NCBI GenBank assembly: GCA_963747715.1
Contig: CAVVGB010000009.1
Coordinates: 186,001-250,000 of the forward strand
Reading direction: 5' to 3'
Length of the DNA stretch: 64,000 nucleotides
Origin: CAVVGB01 sp963747715
GTDB lineage: Bacteria > Actinomycetota > Thermoleophilia > Gaiellales > Gaiellaceae
Shown here: piece by piece, positions 16,652 to 28,827 of the stretch
How positions within the stretch are numbered: position 1 is the first letter of the stretch
Layout: each line of letters begins with the position of its first letter
Notes under the pieces: model-generated
What the model saw: the letters and a program-made list of their open reading frames with translations, nothing else
Told to the model about the DNA's origin: nothing
The model's database searches: none
Translations under genes and position numbers: made by a program

Positions 16652-17983
16652 CTAGCCGACGGCGCGGCTGATCTCGGGCGTGAGGCCGAACTCGACCGGG
16701 TTGTGCTTGAGGGCGGCGAAGAAGGCGTCGACGACCGCCGGCACGAACTGCGTGCCGCGGCCATTGCGCACCTCGGCGAGGGCTTCCTCGACGGTGAGGG
16801 CGCGCTGGTAGGGCCGCTCGATCGTCATGGCGTCCCAAGCGTCGGCCAGGCCGACGACGGCCGCCGCCATCGGGATGTCGTCGCCTGCGAGGGCGTCTGG
16901 ATAGCCGGCGCCGTCGAAGCGCTCATGGTGGTGGCGGATAACGGGCACGCACTCGCGCAGTCGCCCGAACTTGCCGACGATCCGGGCTCCCTCGGCCGAG
17001 TGGGTCTTCATGACCTCGTACTCCGCGCGGGTCAGGCGGTGCGGCTTCGTGAGGAGCGTGTCCGGGATGCCGATCTTGCCGATGTCGTGGAAGAGGCCTC
17101 CGTAGCGGACGGCGTCGAGCTCGACGGGGGCGAAGCCGAGCTCGGTGGCGACGGCGAGGGCGATCCGCTGGACGCGGGCGGAGTGACCCGCCGTGTACGG
17201 GTCCTTGGCCTCCACGGTGGCGTTCAGCGTCGCGATCGCCTCGAGTGAGCTCTCTTCCAACCGCTGGTACGACTCGGCCAGGGCGACCGAGCGCTCGCGA
17301 AGCGTCGTCGTCTGGCGCCGCAGCATGCGTGATGCGCTCCGCGCGAGCAGAGCCAGCATGGCCCACAGAGCCAAGAAGACGACCGCGGTGGCCATCCAGA
17401 TGACGCGCTTGCGATCCGCGATCGACGCTTCCACGTCGGCCGCGTCCGCGTAGATCTCGTAGGCGCCGATGACTTCGCCGTCCTCGGCGAGAACGGGTGC
17501 ATAGACCTCGACGACGTGGTTGACGCCGAGATCGGCCTCCGCCTCGTCCTCCTCCTGGCCCAGGTTCTCGAGCTCCGCTTCGGCTTCGCCCGTCTCGAAC
17601 ACCTCGCGAAGCCCGTGGCCGAGGGGGTAGCGGTTGCCGATGCGCTCCTGCTCGAGGCTCGTCCAGACGAGCGTGCCGTCGGCCCGCCAGACCTTGATGC
17701 TGAGGATGTCGGGATTCGCCTCGAGGTCGCTCTCGACGATGTCGAGCACCGCCGGACCGACGGTCAGGCTCGTTCCCTCGGTCAGGTGACGCCCGAGCAC
17801 GCCGCTCGTGTACTGGGTCAGGCTTTCCTTCTGGTCGTCGAGCGCCTGGTTCCGAAGTGCGTTGGTGAGGATGGCGCCGAGGACAAGGCCCCCGACGACG
17901 AGGATGAGCGCGCTCATGCCGACGAACGCCCACATCAGCGTGAGCGAACGCGAGACCCGCTGCCTCATGGTGACGTGTGTCAC
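16652..17983 (-). CDS. Membrane HD-GYP domain phosphodiesterase
   Basis: A 443-residue protein with a transmembrane helix at about 18-40, an extracytoplasmic sensor region (about 45-185) and a second helix at about 195-215. A short coiled linker then leads to an HD-GYP domain. The metal site HDIGKIGIP and the signature RHHHERFDGAGYP are intact, so it should hydrolyse cyclic-di-GMP or a related dinucleotide in response to an external signal. GTG 17983 is used; an internal ATG ten bases or so later (MRQRVSRSL) is an alternative. It converges on the LysM gene and diverges from RNase Z. Confidence 0.88.
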   Translation of the reverse strand: MTHVTMRQRVSRSLTLMWAFVGMSALILVVGGLVLGAILTNALRNQALDDQKESLTQYTSGVLGRHLTEGTSLTVGPAVLDIVESDLEANPDILSIKVWRADGTLVWTSLEQERIGNRYPLGHGLREVFETGEAEAELENLGQEEDEAEADLGVNHVVEVYAPVLAEDGEVIGAYEIYADAADVEASIADRKRVIWMATAVVFLALWAMLALLARSASRMLRRQTTTLRERSVALAESYQRLEESSLEAIATLNATVEAKDPYTAGHSARVQRIALAVATELGFAPVELDAVRYGGLFHDIGKIGIPDTLLTKPHRLTRAEYEVMKTHSAEGARIVGKFGRLRECVPVIRHHHERFDGAGYPDALAGDDIPMAAAVVGLADAWDAMTIERPYQRALTVEEALAEVRNGRGTQFVPAVVDAFFAALKHNPVEFGLTPEISRAVG

Positions 17984-18037
17984 AGCCGCCCCCGCAATAT
18001 CGGCCGGGCGGGCCGAGAGCTTGACACCACCGCCACT

Positions 18038-18043
18038 TACACT
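18038..18043 (+). promoter_or_regulatory. -10 box of the RNase Z gene
   Basis: TACACT lies 6 nt before ATG 18050, a leaderless arrangement. The TTGACA at 18021 is only 11 bp upstream and is too close to be its -35. Confidence 0.5.
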
Positions 18044-18049
18044 GGGGCC

Positions 18050-19153
18050 ATGGACCTCGATCTCGTCTTCCTGGGCACGTCAGGCTCGGTTCCGACGGCC
18101 AAACGAGGCCTTGCGGGAACCCTCCTGCGGCGGGGCGGCGAGCGCCTGCTCTTCGACTGCGGAGAGGGCACCCAGCGCCAGCTGCTCCGCTCCTCCATCG
18201 GGCTCGTCGAGCTGCCCGAGGTGTTCCTCACGCACTACCACGCCGATCACTACCTCGGGCTGCCCGGGATGCTCAAGACGTTCGCCCTGCGCGGGCGCCA
18301 GGTGCCTCTGGTCGTCCATGGGCCGCCCGGGCTCGCCGACCTGTTCGGGGCGCTGCGCCGCATCTTCGGGAAGCTCACCTACGACCTGACGCTCGTCGAG
18401 CTACGGCCGGGCGACACGCTCGACCGCGGCGACCACCGAATCCAGGCCTTTGAGGTCGAGCACGGCGTGAACGCCAACGGGTACGCGCTCCTCGAAGCCG
18501 AGCGGCCGGGCCGCTTCGACGTCGAGACGGCGCGCTCGCTCGGCGTGCCGGAGGGCCCGCTCTTCGGCCGCCTCCAGGCCGGCGAGGCGGTCACGGGGAC
18601 GGACGGCCGAGAGGTGCAGCCCCAGCAGGTGCTCGGGCCGCCCCGCCCGGGTCGCAAGGTGGTCATCGCCGGCGATACGCGTCCCGCTCGCGTCGTCCTC
18701 GAGGCGGCGCAGGGCGCCGACCTGCTCGTCCACGAAGCCACGTTCGCGGCCGAAGAGCAGGAGCGCGCCGACGAGACGCTGCACGCTACCGCCGCCGACG
18801 TTGCGCAGCTGGCGCGCGCGGCGGAGGTGCGCATGCTCGCCCTCACGCACCTGTCGAACCGCTACTTCGGTCCCGAGATCGCGCGCGAGGCGCGTGCGGT
18901 CTTCCCGGAAACGGTCGTCCCGAGGGACTTCGATATCATCGACGTCCGCTTCCCAGAGAGAGGCGGGCCGCGCCTCGTGAAAGGCGGGGCGCTCGGGCGA
19001 CACGAGGAGGGCGAACTGCATGGCGGGGATGGTGCAGGTCGCGGTGGCGAGAGACCTCACGGAGGCGGAGGAGATCCAGACGATCTTGCGCTCGGCGGGC
19101 ATCCCGTCGGAGCTGCACCTCGCGGTCGAGCAGCACCCGACCGCTCTCGCTGA
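18050..19153 (+). CDS. rnz: Ribonuclease Z (tRNA 3' processing)
   Basis: A metallo-beta-lactamase-fold endonuclease that trims tRNA 3' trailers. THYHADHYLGLPG holds the zinc ligands H62, H64, D66 and H67. VVIAGDTRPA, LVHEATF and LTHLSNRY are the later family motifs. Conserved sequence ends near residue 305 (FPERGGPRLVKGGA), yet the frame stays open to 367 residues and overlaps the next gene by 134 nt. The tail is Gly/Arg-rich and probably not a real domain, so a lost stop or a nearby frameshift is possible. Confidence 0.9.
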   Translation: MDLDLVFLGTSGSVPTAKRGLAGTLLRRGGERLLFDCGEGTQRQLLRSSIGLVELPEVFLTHYHADHYLGLPGMLKTFALRGRQVPLVVHGPPGLADLFGALRRIFGKLTYDLTLVELRPGDTLDRGDHRIQAFEVEHGVNANGYALLEAERPGRFDVETARSLGVPEGPLFGRLQAGEAVTGTDGREVQPQQVLGPPRPGRKVVIAGDTRPARVVLEAAQGADLLVHEATFAAEEQERADETLHATAADVAQLARAAEVRMLALTHLSNRYFGPEIAREARAVFPETVVPRDFDIIDVRFPERGGPRLVKGGALGRHEEGELHGGDGAGRGGERPHGGGGDPDDLALGGHPVGAAPRGRAAPDRSR

Positions 19154-19253
19154 CGGCCCCCAGAAGGTGCTCGTGGCCGAAGAATCGCTCGAGGCGGCTC
19201 AGCACGCGATCGAGGCGATGACCGACCCCGACGAGCTCATCGGCGGCCGTTAG
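19020..19253 (+). CDS. DUF2007-like small signalling-type protein
   Basis: A 77-residue alpha/beta protein. VQVAVARDLTEAEEIQTILRSAGIPSELH is the start of a DUF2007-type (ACT-like) fold found in small putative signal-transducing proteins. A ribosome site (GAGGAGGG, 19004-19011) lies 8 nt before ATG 19020. The gene overlaps the loose 3' end of rnz. Its role is unknown. Confidence 0.65.
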   Translation: MAGMVQVAVARDLTEAEEIQTILRSAGIPSELHLAVEQHPTALADGPQKVLVAEESLEAAQHAIEAMTDPDELIGGR

Positions 19254-20025
19254 CCAACCGGCCGCACCCGACTTCGGGCCGCTGGCAGGCGCCTACGACC
19301 GCCTCCGGCCCATCGACGACAACTGGTGGGAGCTTCTCGCGGTCCTCGTCGCGGAGGGCGAGCTGCGGGGGCGGCGCGTCCTCGACGTCGGTTGCGGTAC
19401 GGGGCGGCTCGCGGTCGCACTCGCCGAGCGAGGCGCACGGGTGTGGGGGATCGACCCCTCCGAGGAGATGCTCGCGCAGGCGCGCGCACATGCCGACGGC
19501 AAGGTTGCGCTCAAGCGGGCCTCGGCCGAGGCGCTTCCATTCAAGGACGGCTGGTTCGAGGCCGCGGTCTTCCGCTTGGTCGTCCACCTGCTCGACAGGC
19601 CGCGCGCCTTCGCCGAGACACGGCGCGTTCTCGAGCCGGGCGGGCGAGTCGTGCTCGCCACTTTCGCCCCCGAGTCGCTCGACCGCTTCTGGATTTCGAA
19701 GGTCTTCCCGGCCATCGTCGAGATCGACCGCGCCCGCTTTCCCACGGAGGCACAGCTGGCGGGCGAGCTGGCCGACGCAGGCTTCGAGACCGTTCGCGCC
19801 CGCCGGCTCACCCAGACGGGCCGTCTCGACCGCGGCGAAGCGCTCGAGCGCATCCGCAGGCGCTACATCTCGACCCTTCACCTGCTCGGCGACGAGGAGC
19901 TCGCCGAGGGTCTGGCGCGCGCGGAGCGCGAGCTTCCCGAAGTCGTCGAGGACGCGCGTGAGTGGCTCGTCGCCGCCGCCGAGCGCGCTCAGGGCTCCTT
20001 GGCGTCCGTCCGCCCGTCCGGCTAG
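19249..20025 (+). CDS. Class I SAM-dependent methyltransferase
   Basis: About 258 residues. The SAM-binding motif VLDVGCGTGRLAVALAE, the acidic WGIDPSEEML and a later LEPGGRVVLATF mark a class I methyltransferase (Methyltransf_11 type). The substrate is unknown. The conserved N-terminus (FGPLAGAYDRLRP) runs back to about 19252, but no ATG, GTG or TTG exists between an in-frame stop at 19219 and motif I; only GTT 19249 or CTG 19282 could serve. GTG 19441 falls after motif I and is too late. A base error at the start is likely. The stop codon overlaps the pyr promoter. Confidence 0.78.
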   Translation, partial: VSQPAAPDFGPLAGAYDRLRPIDDNWWELLAVLVAEGELRGRRVLDVGCGTGRLAVALAERGARVWGIDPSEEMLAQARAHADGKVALKRASAEALPFKDGWFEAAVFRLVVHLLDRPRAFAETRRVLEPGGRVVLATFAPESLDRFWISKVFPAIVEIDRARFPTEAQLAGELADAGFETVRARRLTQTGRLDRGEALERIRRRYISTLHLLGDEELAEGLARAERELPEVVEDAREWLVAAAERAQGSLASVRPSG

Positions 20026-20028
20026 TCT
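20023..20028 (+). promoter_or_regulatory. -10 box of the pyr operon
   Basis: TAGTCT overlaps the stop of the methyltransferase gene. A start near 20035 would give a leader of about 42 nt that contains exactly the PyrR hairpin and the ribosome site. Confidence 0.5.
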
Positions 20029-20038
20029 CCCGCCGCGC

Positions 20039-20070
20039 CTTTAACTCGGTCCCGTGAGGCCGGAAAGGAG
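20039..20070 (+). promoter_or_regulatory. PyrR-binding RNA hairpin plus ribosome site
   Basis: The leader reads cgg-TCCCGTGAGG-ccg (20047-20062). The loop matches the known PyrR binding core UCC-N-G-N-GAGG, closed by a short CGG/CCG stem. AAGGAG (20065-20070) follows 2 nt later and sits 6 nt before GTG 20077. UMP-bound PyrR on this hairpin would hide the ribosome site, as proposed for mycobacterial pyrR. No downstream terminator is visible, so translational repression is favoured over attenuation. Confidence 0.8.
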
Positions 20071-20076
20071 TTGCTG

Positions 20077-20694
20077 GTGGCTGCGCCTGTCCCGAATCCG
20101 TCATCCTCCGAGCCCGAACAGGGCCGCGGCGGAAAGGTTCTCCTCGATGCCGACGCGCTTCGCCGCACGCTTACGCGCATCGCGCACGAGATCGTCGAGC
20201 GCAATCCCGACCTCGACCGCACGGCGCTCGTCGGCATCCACACGCGCGGCGTCCCGCTCGCGCACCGTCTTCGCCGCCTGATCGCCGACTTCACCGATGT
20301 CGAGGTTCCGCTCGGCAGCGTCGACATCACCTTTCATCGCGACGACGTCCGGGTGCGAGGCGGTGTCGTTCCCATCAGCCCGCAGCCCGTCGTCAAGGCG
20401 ACGCGGCTCGAGTTCCCGCTCGAAGGGCTGACGTGTGTCCTCGTTGACGACGTCCTCTACACGGGCCGCACGATCCGCGCGGCGATCGAGACGCTCTTCG
20501 AGTACGGCCGGCCGGCTCGCGTCCAGCTCGCGTGTCTCGTCGACCGGGGCCACCGCGAGCTGCCGATCCGGCCCGACTACGTCGGCAAGAACCTTCCGAC
20601 TGCGAAAGGCGAGCGCATCCAGGTGCAGCTCGTCGAGGTCGACGAGGTCGACCGCGTCCTGCTCGTCTCCGAGAAAGCGAGGCTCGATGGCTGA
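20077..20694 (+). CDS. pyrR: PyrR, pyr operon regulator / uracil phosphoribosyltransferase
   Basis: A 205-residue type I PRTase. CVLVDDVLYTGRTIRAAIE is the PRPP-binding loop, and LGSVDITFHRDD and LVDRGHRELPI are PyrR-specific segments. It binds pyr mRNA when UMP is high and also has UPRTase activity. GTG 20077 is chosen because AAGGAG ends 6 nt upstream; TTG 20071 abuts that site and has no spacing. The stop overlaps pyrB (ATGGCTGA). Confidence 0.95.
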   Translation: MAAPVPNPSSSEPEQGRGGKVLLDADALRRTLTRIAHEIVERNPDLDRTALVGIHTRGVPLAHRLRRLIADFTDVEVPLGSVDITFHRDDVRVRGGVVPISPQPVVKATRLEFPLEGLTCVLVDDVLYTGRTIRAAIETLFEYGRPARVQLACLVDRGHRELPIRPDYVGKNLPTAKGERIQVQLVEVDEVDRVLLVSEKARLDG

Positions 20695-21735
20695 AAAACG
20701 GCTCCGCCTGACTCCCGCCACCCCGGCTCCTGACCCCGTCGACCGGCTCCCGCTGATCCGTGACGAGCTCCTGCCGCCGCGCCGGCCCGAGCGTCGCCAC
20801 CTGATCGCGGTCTCCGATCTCACGCGCGCGGACGTCGAGCGGCTCCTGGCGCTCGCCCGCAACTTCGCCCGCTCGCTCGAACGGGAGGTGAAGAAGCTCC
20901 CGACGCTCCGTGGCTACACGATCGTCAATGTCTTCTACGAAGCTTCCACGCGGACCTCGTCGAGCTTCGAGCTCGCCGGGAAGCGCCTCTCCGCGGACGT
21001 CATGTCGATCAAGGCATCCGGTTCCGCCGTGGAGAAGGGCGAGTCCCTAAAGGACACCGCGCTGACGATCGGCGCCTACGACCCGGACGTCGTCGTGATC
21101 CGCCACCCGCACATCGGTGCGCCCCAGATCGTCGCGCGCGCGACCCGCGCCCACGTCGTCAATGCGGGCGACGGCAAGAACCAGCACCCGACGCAGGCGC
21201 TGCTCGACCTCTACACGATCGAGGGGGAGCTCGGCGGGATCGAAGGGCTGCACGTCGCGATCGTCGGCGACGTCCTGCACTCGCGCGTGGCGCGCTCGAA
21301 CATCCAGGCGCTCCTGCTGATGGGCGCACGCGTCACGCTCGTCGGGCCGCCTGCGCTCATCCCGCGCGGTATCGAAGCGATGGGGTGCGAGACCTCTCAT
21401 TCGATCGACACGATCAAGGACGCAGACGTGGTCTACGTCCTCCGCATGCAGCAGGAGCGGATGCTGGCCGGCGCCAACTACGTCCCCAGCCTGCGGGAGT
21501 ACACCTCGCGCTGGGGCGTCACCGCCGACCGGCTGCGGCCGGGCCAGAAGGTGATGCATCCCGGGCCCGATGAACCGCGGCGTCGAGATCGACGGAGACG
21601 TCGCCGACGCCGCCGACGCGCTCATCCAGCGGCAGGTGCGAAGCGGTCTCGTCGTGCGCATGGCCGTGCTCTACGACCTGCTGACCCACGGGCCCGGTCG
21701 AGGTGAAGACCGAGGCGATGGAGGAGGTTGCATGA
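20687..21735 (+). CDS. pyrB: Aspartate carbamoyltransferase (two frameshifts)
   Basis: The catalytic subunit of the second pyrimidine step. YEASTRTSSSFELAGKRL is the carbamoyl-phosphate loop, followed by KGESLKDT, HPHIG, GDGKNQHPTQALLDL and VYVLRMQQER. The frame breaks at about 21569 (HPGP then MNRGVEIDG in another frame) and again at about 21696 (THGP then VEVKTEAMEEVA). Each is one extra G after GGGCCC. Corrected, it is 348 residues and its TGA overlaps the pyrC ATG. An N-terminal extension of about 35 residues precedes the usual start. Confidence 0.9.
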
Positions 21736-23082
21736 CGCTCTTCACGAAGGCCGCTCCCAGGGAGAACCTCGTCGTTCGCGACGCGCGCGTGATCGACCCG
21801 GTCGAGGAGCATCGACGCCGTGCTCGACTTGCGCGTGGACGACGGAGTCATCGCCGAGCTCGGCAACTCGCTCGCCGTCAATGGCCATCGAGTCGTCGAG
21901 GGCGAGGGCCTCGTGCTCGCTGCCTGCGTTCGTCGACCCGCACGTGCACTTGCGGACGCCTGGTCGCGAGGACGAGGAGGACATCGCCTCGGGCACGCGG
22001 GCCGCTGCCGCCGGCGGATATTGCGCGCTTCTCGCCATGGCCAACACCGACCCGGTCGTCGATTCCGCGGCTGTCCTCGGGTCGCTCGTCGAGCGCGCGA
22101 AGACGGAAGCCGAGGTCCCCGTCGGCTTCTTCGCCGCCGTCTCCAAGGAGCAAAAGGGCGAGGAGCTCACCGAGATGATCGAGCTCGCCGAGACGGGCGC
22201 GGTCGGCTTCTCAGACGACGGGCAGCCGGTCGTCTCGCCGGGGCTGCTGCGTCGCGCGCTCCAGTACAGCTCGGCCGCCGCGCGGCCGGTCGCCGTCCAT
22301 TGCGAGGAGCCGACGCTCACGCGCGACGGCCACGTGCACGAGGGCGCAGTGTCCGCCGAGCTCGGGTTCGGCGGCTGGCCGTCCGTCGCCGAGAGCGTGA
22401 TGGTCGGGCGCGACCTGGCTCTCGCCGCGTACGAAGACGCAGCCCCTTCATCTCCTGCACCTCTCGGCCCGCGAGTCGGTCGAGGAGCTTCGGCGCGCGC
22501 AGGCCGCGGGGGTGAGAGCGACGGGAGAGGTGACGCCCCACCACCTGTGTCTCACCGACGAGTCGGTTCGCACGCTCGACTCGAACGTGAAGATGAATCC
22601 GCCCGTCCGCGCCGAGACCGATCGCGCAGCGCTCGTCGACGGCGCTTCGCGACGGGACGATCGGCGCGATCGCGACCGATCACGCGCCGCACGCGGCTCA
22701 CGAGAAGGAAGCGCCGTTCGAGGAGGCGCCGTTCGGCGTGACCGGCCTCGAGACCGCGTTCGCGGTCCTCTACACGCGTCTGGTCGAGCCCGGCGTGCTC
22801 GCGCTGCCGACTCTGCTCGAGCGAATGAGCGCCGGGACCGGCCCGGATCTACGGCCTCGGTGAGCCGCGTATTGCCCGCGGCGCGCCCGCAAACCTCGTC
22901 CTGCTCGACCTCGACGCACTTGGCGCGTGCAGGAGCAGGGCTTCCGCTCGAAGTCGCGCAACTCGTGGCTTCTCGGCGAGACGGTGCGGAGCAGAGTCGT
23001 CCTGACAATCGCCGCGGGCAGGACGGTGTTCGAGTGGGGTCGCGCCCGACAGGGCGGGGATGGAGTGGAGGGAGTTCAATGA
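21732..23082 (+). CDS. pyrC: Dihydroorotase (about six frameshifts)
   Basis: Reading across frames restores a complete enzyme of about 450 residues: PAFVDPHVHLRTPG (HxH metal site), GGYCALLAMANTDP, SDDGQPV, VHCEE, LHLLHLSA, TPHHLCLTD, TDHAPHAAHEKE and a typical C-terminus ending in SKSRNSW..GRTVFEW. Breaks lie near 21808, 21921, 22441, 22641, 22837 and 22919, mostly one extra base. All catalytic residues are intact, so sequence error is more likely than decay. It starts inside the pyrB stop (ATGA) and ends inside the carA start (ATGA). Confidence 0.82.
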
Positions 23083-24107
23083 GCGGGTTCCTCGTCCTCG
23101 AGGACGGCACGGTCTTCGAGGGCCGGTCGGTCGGCTCTCTCGGGATCGCGTTCGGCGAAGCGGTCTTCACGACCGCCATGACCGGCTACCAGGAGATCGC
23201 GACCGACCCGAGCTACTCGGAGCAGATCGTCGCCTTCACCGCGCCCATGATCGGGAACTACGGCGTCTCGCCCACGCGCTCCGAGTCGGCTCGCGTGCAC
23301 GCGCGCGCGGTGCTCATGCGGCGGGCAAGCGGGGCGGACTGGACGCGCTGGCTCGGATGCACAAGGGATCGTCGCACTCGACGAGATCGACACGCGCGCG
23401 CTCGTTCTGCACCTGCGCTCGCGCGGAGCGATGCGGGCGGCGGCGGTGGCGGGAGAGGCCTCGGTCGACGCCGTGCTCGCGGACGTGCGCGGCCAGGCGG
23501 GCATGGAAGGACGCGCGCTCGTCGCCGGCGTGTCGACCGACAAGCCCTACGACGTGGGACGAAGCGGCGTCCCGATCGCGGTGCTCGACTACGGCTGCAA
23601 GCACTCGATCCTGGCTCGACTCGGCAGCCAGCGGCGCGCGCGCAACGGTGTGGCCGCACGACACCGACGCCGACACGATCCTCGCGGCGCGCCCCGCCGG
23701 CGTTCTGCTCTCGAACGGCCCCGGCGACCCGGCCGCGCTGGCCGAGCAGACCGCGGTCGTGCGCGAGCTCATCGGCCGGGTTCCAGTCCTCGGCATCTGC
23801 CTCGGCCACCAGTTGCTCGCGCTCGCCGCCGGGCTCGCGACCTTCAAGCTTCCGTTCGGGCACCGCGGCGCCAATCATCCGGTGCTCGACCTCGCCGCGA
23901 ATCGCGTCCTCGTCACGAGCCAGAACCACGGATTCGCCGTGCGAGGCGAAGGGCAGGCGGTAACGCACGTTTCGCTGTACGACGGAACGGTCGAAGGGCT
24001 CGCGCTGCCGGACGAGCGCGCGAGCTCGGTGCAGTTCCATCCGGAAGCGGGCCCCGGCCCGCACGATGCCTGGCCGCTCATCGAGAGCTGGGTCGAGGAG
24101 GTGCGCT

Positions 24108-24124
<17 letters not shown>
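23079..24124 (+). CDS. carA: Carbamoyl-phosphate synthase small subunit (about three frameshifts)
   Basis: The glutaminase subunit. The N-terminal MSGFLVLEDGTVFEG and GYQEIATDPSY, and the catalytic triad (Cys in ILGICLGHQ-like GICLGHQLLA, plus QFHPEAGPGPHD), are all present. Frame breaks occur near 23325, 23365 and 23622; correction yields about 348 residues. Between them the expected GIVALDEIDTRALV and LDYGCKHSI segments appear in different frames. The stop overlaps the carB start by 17 nt. It supplies ammonia to CarB. Confidence 0.85.
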
Positions 24125-27172
<3,048 letters not shown>

Positions 27173-27192
<20 letters not shown>

Positions 27193-27844
27193 GGTCATCG
27201 GGACCGAGCGCATCGGCCCGTACACCCTTCTCCGCATCGAGCGGGGGCCCCTCGTCCCGGGCAACCCGGGCCAGTTCTTCATGCTCAGCGCGCCCGGGCG
27301 GGTGCTGCCGCGCCCAATGAGCCTCTGCCTCGCGCGGCCCCGCGAGCTCGGCTTCCTGATCGACCCCGTCGGGCCCGGGACACGCGCACTCGTCAACGCC
27401 ACCCGCGGCGAGCGGCTGGCCGTCCTCGGACCGCTCGGCAACGGATTCTGCCTCAGCGTGGAGCGGCCGCTGCTCGTCGGCGGAGGCATCGGCATCGCGC
27501 CGTTCCCGTACCTGTCGAAGCGGCTCGGCCGCCCACCGGCGCTGCTCGGCTTCCGAACGCGCGACCATGCGGAGGCAGCGGAGCTCGTTCCGAACGCCGA
27601 GGTGGTGATCGACCCGACGCTCGTGACCGGGGCGCTCGAGCAGCCGCGGCACTACTTCGACGTGTTCGCGTGCGGGCCCGAGCCGATGCTGCACGCGGTC
27701 GCGCGACTCGCGCCCGATGCACAGCTTGCGTGGGAAGCACCGATGGCGTGCGGATACGGCGCCTGCTACGGCTGCGCGATCACGATCCGCGGCGAGCTCA
27801 GGCGCTTGTGTGTGGAGGGTCCTGTGCTGCAGGTCGCAGCATGA
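27173..27844 (+). CDS. pyrK: Dihydroorotate dehydrogenase electron-transfer subunit PyrK
   Basis: A 223-residue FAD/[2Fe-2S] protein of the ferredoxin-reductase family. RPMSLC and GGGIGIAPF are flavin/nucleotide motifs. The C-terminal cluster MACGYGACYGC ... LCVEGPV gives the C-x4-C-x2-C...C ligands for [2Fe-2S]. It passes electrons from dihydroorotate via PyrD to NAD. It overlaps carB upstream and pyrD downstream (ATGA). Confidence 0.92.
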
Positions 27845-28707
27845 TCGTCAACGCCTCCGGCTGTCTCGACGCGCTCACCGCTCCCGACGTCGCGAAGCAG
27901 CTCGACGCCTTCGTGACGAAGACGGTGACGCCGCTTCCGCGCGAGGGCAACGAGCCCGTCCGCATCGCGGAGACGGACGTCGGGATGCTCAACTCGATCG
28001 GCCTCGCCAATCCAGGGATCGAACGCTTCGTCGCCGACGTGCTTCCGCGACTCGCCGAGCTCGGAGTTCCGGTCTGGGTCTCGGTGGCCGGTTCGTCCGC
28101 TTCGGAGTACGCGGACCTCTGCGCTGCGCTCGACCAAGAGGAGGACGTTGCGACCGTCGAGCTGAACGTGAGCTGCCCCAACGTCGCAGCGCCCGAGGAC
28201 GAGGTGGAGGCGATCGTCGCGACCGCGCGCGCTGCGACGTCGAAGCCGCTGTACGCGAAGCTCTCGCCGGCCCTTCCCGACATCGGGGCCGTCGCCGCGG
28301 CGGCGGAGAAGGCGGGCGCCGACGGGCTCTCGCTCGTCAACACGCTCCGCGGTCTTGCGATCGACGAGCGCACGCTTGCGCCAAAGCTCTCGACGGCGAC
28401 CGGGGGACTCTCGGGGCCGGCCCTCCGCCCGGTCGCGTTGGCGGCGGTTTTCACGGCCCGCGCCGCCACCCGCCTGCCCATCGTCGGCATGGGAGGGATC
28501 GAGAACGGACGGCACGCGCTCGAGTTCTTCGCCGCCGGTGTGCACGCCTGTGCGCTTGGAACCGTCCTCTTCGCCGATCCCTATGCACCTCGTCGCGTGC
28601 GCGACGAGCTCGCCGCTGAGTTGGCCGAACGCGGCTTCGCTACACCCGTTGCGGCACACGCAGCCGCACATGGCGGTGGCGAAGAAGAGCTCCGCGCTGT
28701 TGCCTGA
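27841..28707 (+). CDS. pyrD: Dihydroorotate dehydrogenase, class 1B catalytic subunit
   Basis: A 288-residue FMN protein. ELNVSCPNV carries the catalytic Cys of class 1 enzymes (class 2 has Ser). YAKLSPALPDI, SLVNTLRG and GMGGIENGRHALEFFAAGV are FMN and substrate motifs. The adjacent pyrK confirms class 1B, the NAD-dependent heterotetramer. The conserved N-terminus is slightly short (MIVNASGCLDAL). It is the last gene of the pyr operon here; pyrF, needed for UMP, does not follow. Confidence 0.93.
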   Translation: MIVNASGCLDALTAPDVAKQLDAFVTKTVTPLPREGNEPVRIAETDVGMLNSIGLANPGIERFVADVLPRLAELGVPVWVSVAGSSASEYADLCAALDQEEDVATVELNVSCPNVAAPEDEVEAIVATARAATSKPLYAKLSPALPDIGAVAAAAEKAGADGLSLVNTLRGLAIDERTLAPKLSTATGGLSGPALRPVALAAVFTARAATRLPIVGMGGIENGRHALEFFAAGVHACALGTVLFADPYAPRRVRDELAAELAERGFATPVAAHAAAHGGGEEELRAVA

Positions 28708-28813
28708 CCGGCCAACGCTGCGCGCCGAGTACTGAAATGTAAGCGTTGTCGAGACTGCTTAAAGCAGGCGATTAGCGCGGATAATTTGCACTTGAAGCCT
28801 TAGAGACCACTGC

Positions 28814-28819
28814 TAGAAT
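28814..28819 (+). promoter_or_regulatory. -10 box of mihF
   Basis: TAGAAT lies 8 nt before ATG 28828. The upstream 100 bp (28708-28813) is noticeably more AT-rich than the genes around it, as expected for a promoter region. Confidence 0.6.
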
Positions 28820-28827
28820 CCCGCGCC

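Noticed and set aside
18021..18026. TTGACA as the -35 of RNase Z
   Set aside because: Only 11 bp separate it from TACACT; 16-18 bp are expected.
17516..18049. Upstream extension of RNase Z to an earlier start
   Set aside because: The added codons lie opposite the HD-GYP gene and are not conserved; ATG 18050 starts exactly at the family N-terminus and has a -10 box.
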